NCBI GenBank assembly: GCA_900299005.1
Contig: OMID01000088.1
Span: 1-36,577 of the forward strand
Reading direction: 5' to 3'
Length of the DNA: 36,577 nucleotides
From: Oxalobacteraceae bacterium
GTDB taxonomy: Bacteria > Pseudomonadota > Gammaproteobacteria > Burkholderiales > Burkholderiaceae_D
Within the stretch, counting starts at the first letter, position 1, and each line of letters starts with the position of its first letter. Shown here piece after piece: positions 35,959 through 36,577 of this stretch. The notes beneath the pieces are model-generated. The model worked only from the letters and a program-made list of their open reading frames with translations, was not told where the DNA came from and did no database searches. The translations under genes were made by a program, and so were the position numbers.

Positions 35959-36577
35959 TGTTCACCCCCCATGATCTGGATGAACACATCTTCAAGGTCG
36001 GCCTGGTGCAGCTGTAGGTCATCCAGTGTCGCGCCGGATTCGCGTATGCGCGCCAGAATGGATTCGACCTCGTCATGATGGTTGACGCGCAATGTGTAGT
36101 GATTACCCCCGACCAGCTCATCCGGATGTGAGACCAGCGAGTGGAGCGAAGTGGGTAGCTTACCGCCTGACAGCCTGACTTCGAGTTGCGAGCCTGAGAT
36201 GCGACGGATCAACGCTGCCGTTGAATCCAGCGCAACAACCTGTCCCGCCTTTAACATCGCGATGCGGTTGCACAGCGTCTGTGCCTCATCGAGATAATGC
36301 GTGGTCAGCACGACCGTGTGGCCTTCGCGATTAAGGCGCCCTATGAAATCCCAGAGCGTTTGTCTGAGCTCGACATCGACGCCAGCCGTCGGTTCATCGA
36401 GCATGATGACCGGCGGCTTGTGTACCAGCGCTTGTGCCACCAGCACCCGGCGCTTCATACCACCCGATAAAGCGCGCATGTTGGTATCTGCCTTGCTGGT
36501 CAAACCCAGTTCATGCAGGATTTCATCGATCCAGGCATCGTTGCCCGTGATACCGAAATAACCCGATTGCATGCGCA
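35955..36577 (-). CDS. ABC transporter ATPase (YadG-like), C-terminal part, cut by right edge
   Basis: About 207 C-terminal residues; the N-terminus with Walker A lies outside the window, so the ATG at 36570-36572 is not the real start. Visible are the ABC signature (ALSGGMKRRVLVAQALVHKP), Walker B (VIMLDEPTAGVD) with its D-loop, and the H-loop (VVLTTHYLDEA). A C-terminal regulatory-type extension follows. It powers the YadH-like permease encoded next and overlaps it by four bases. Substrate unknown. Confidence 0.93.
   Translation of the reverse strand, partial: RMQSGYFGITGNDAWIDEILHELGLTSKADTNMRALSGGMKRRVLVAQALVHKPPVIMLDEPTAGVDVELRQTLWDFIGRLNREGHTVVLTTHYLDEAQTLCNRIAMLKAGQVVALDSTAALIRRISGSQLEVRLSGGKLPTSLHSLVSHPDELVGGNHYTLRVNHHDEVESILARIRESGATLDDLQLHQADLEDVFIQIMGGEQ

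Noticed and set aside
35156-36121. 321-codon open frame on the minus strand
   Set aside because: It overlaps the ABC permease and ATPase in another frame; those two have clear family motifs and a normal ATGA overlap.

Overview
The window looks like a chromosomal segment of a betaproteobacterium of moderately high G+C content. The evidence is gene content and gene order: hemA-prfA-prmC with grxD and ubiX, petABC followed by sspA-sspB and a tRNA-Thr gene, a divergent nif3/HtrA pair, and a long bolA-murA-hisGDCBHAFIE-HIT-tatABC block are all typical of that class. I cannot place it to genus. Most of the window is housekeeping; the accessory-looking parts are the left 3.4 kb and a few small spots.

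Layout. 1-1968 (minus) is the N-terminal 656 codons of a large repetitive surface or secreted protein that runs off the left edge; a LuxR-type regulator (2130-3251) lies directly upstream of it on the same strand. A small ABM-fold protein (3394-3696) follows. From 3944 to 12192 (plus) come an OmpR-like regulator with a degenerate receiver, hemA, prfA, dsbB, prmC, tex, a patch of REP-like palindromes with 62-bp tandem repeats, grxD and ubiX. Next are a small exported protein of unknown function and a 2-keto-4-pentenoate hydratase-family gene (both minus), then cstA and its small partner ybdD (plus).

From 16405 to 22863 the minus strand carries nif3, a NarL-type response regulator, petA-petB-petC (cytochrome bc1), sspA, sspB and tRNA-Thr(TGT), closed by a strong terminator. 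petA as written has a one-base frameshift just after its second Rieske cluster motif. An inner-membrane HtrA-type protease and a DUF2461 gene run on the plus strand (22886-24743). The rest (24770 to the right edge) is a minus-strand block: a YadG/YadH-type ABC exporter (ATPase cut by the edge), an IbaG-type BolA protein, murA, the nine his genes, a HIT protein and tatA-tatB-tatC.

How it fits together. The his block covers histidine synthesis apart from HisZ (expected, because HisG is the short form) and a histidinol-phosphatase, neither seen here. TatABC would export the folded Rieske protein, whose N-terminus carries a twin-arginine signal, linking the two respiratory and export clusters. 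prfA and prmC encode RF1 and the methyltransferase that modifies it. I found no clear novel defence or mobile system. The most unusual points are the surface-protein locus, the apparently phosphorylation-dead regulator ahead of hemA, the petA frameshift and the REP/62-bp repeat cluster.
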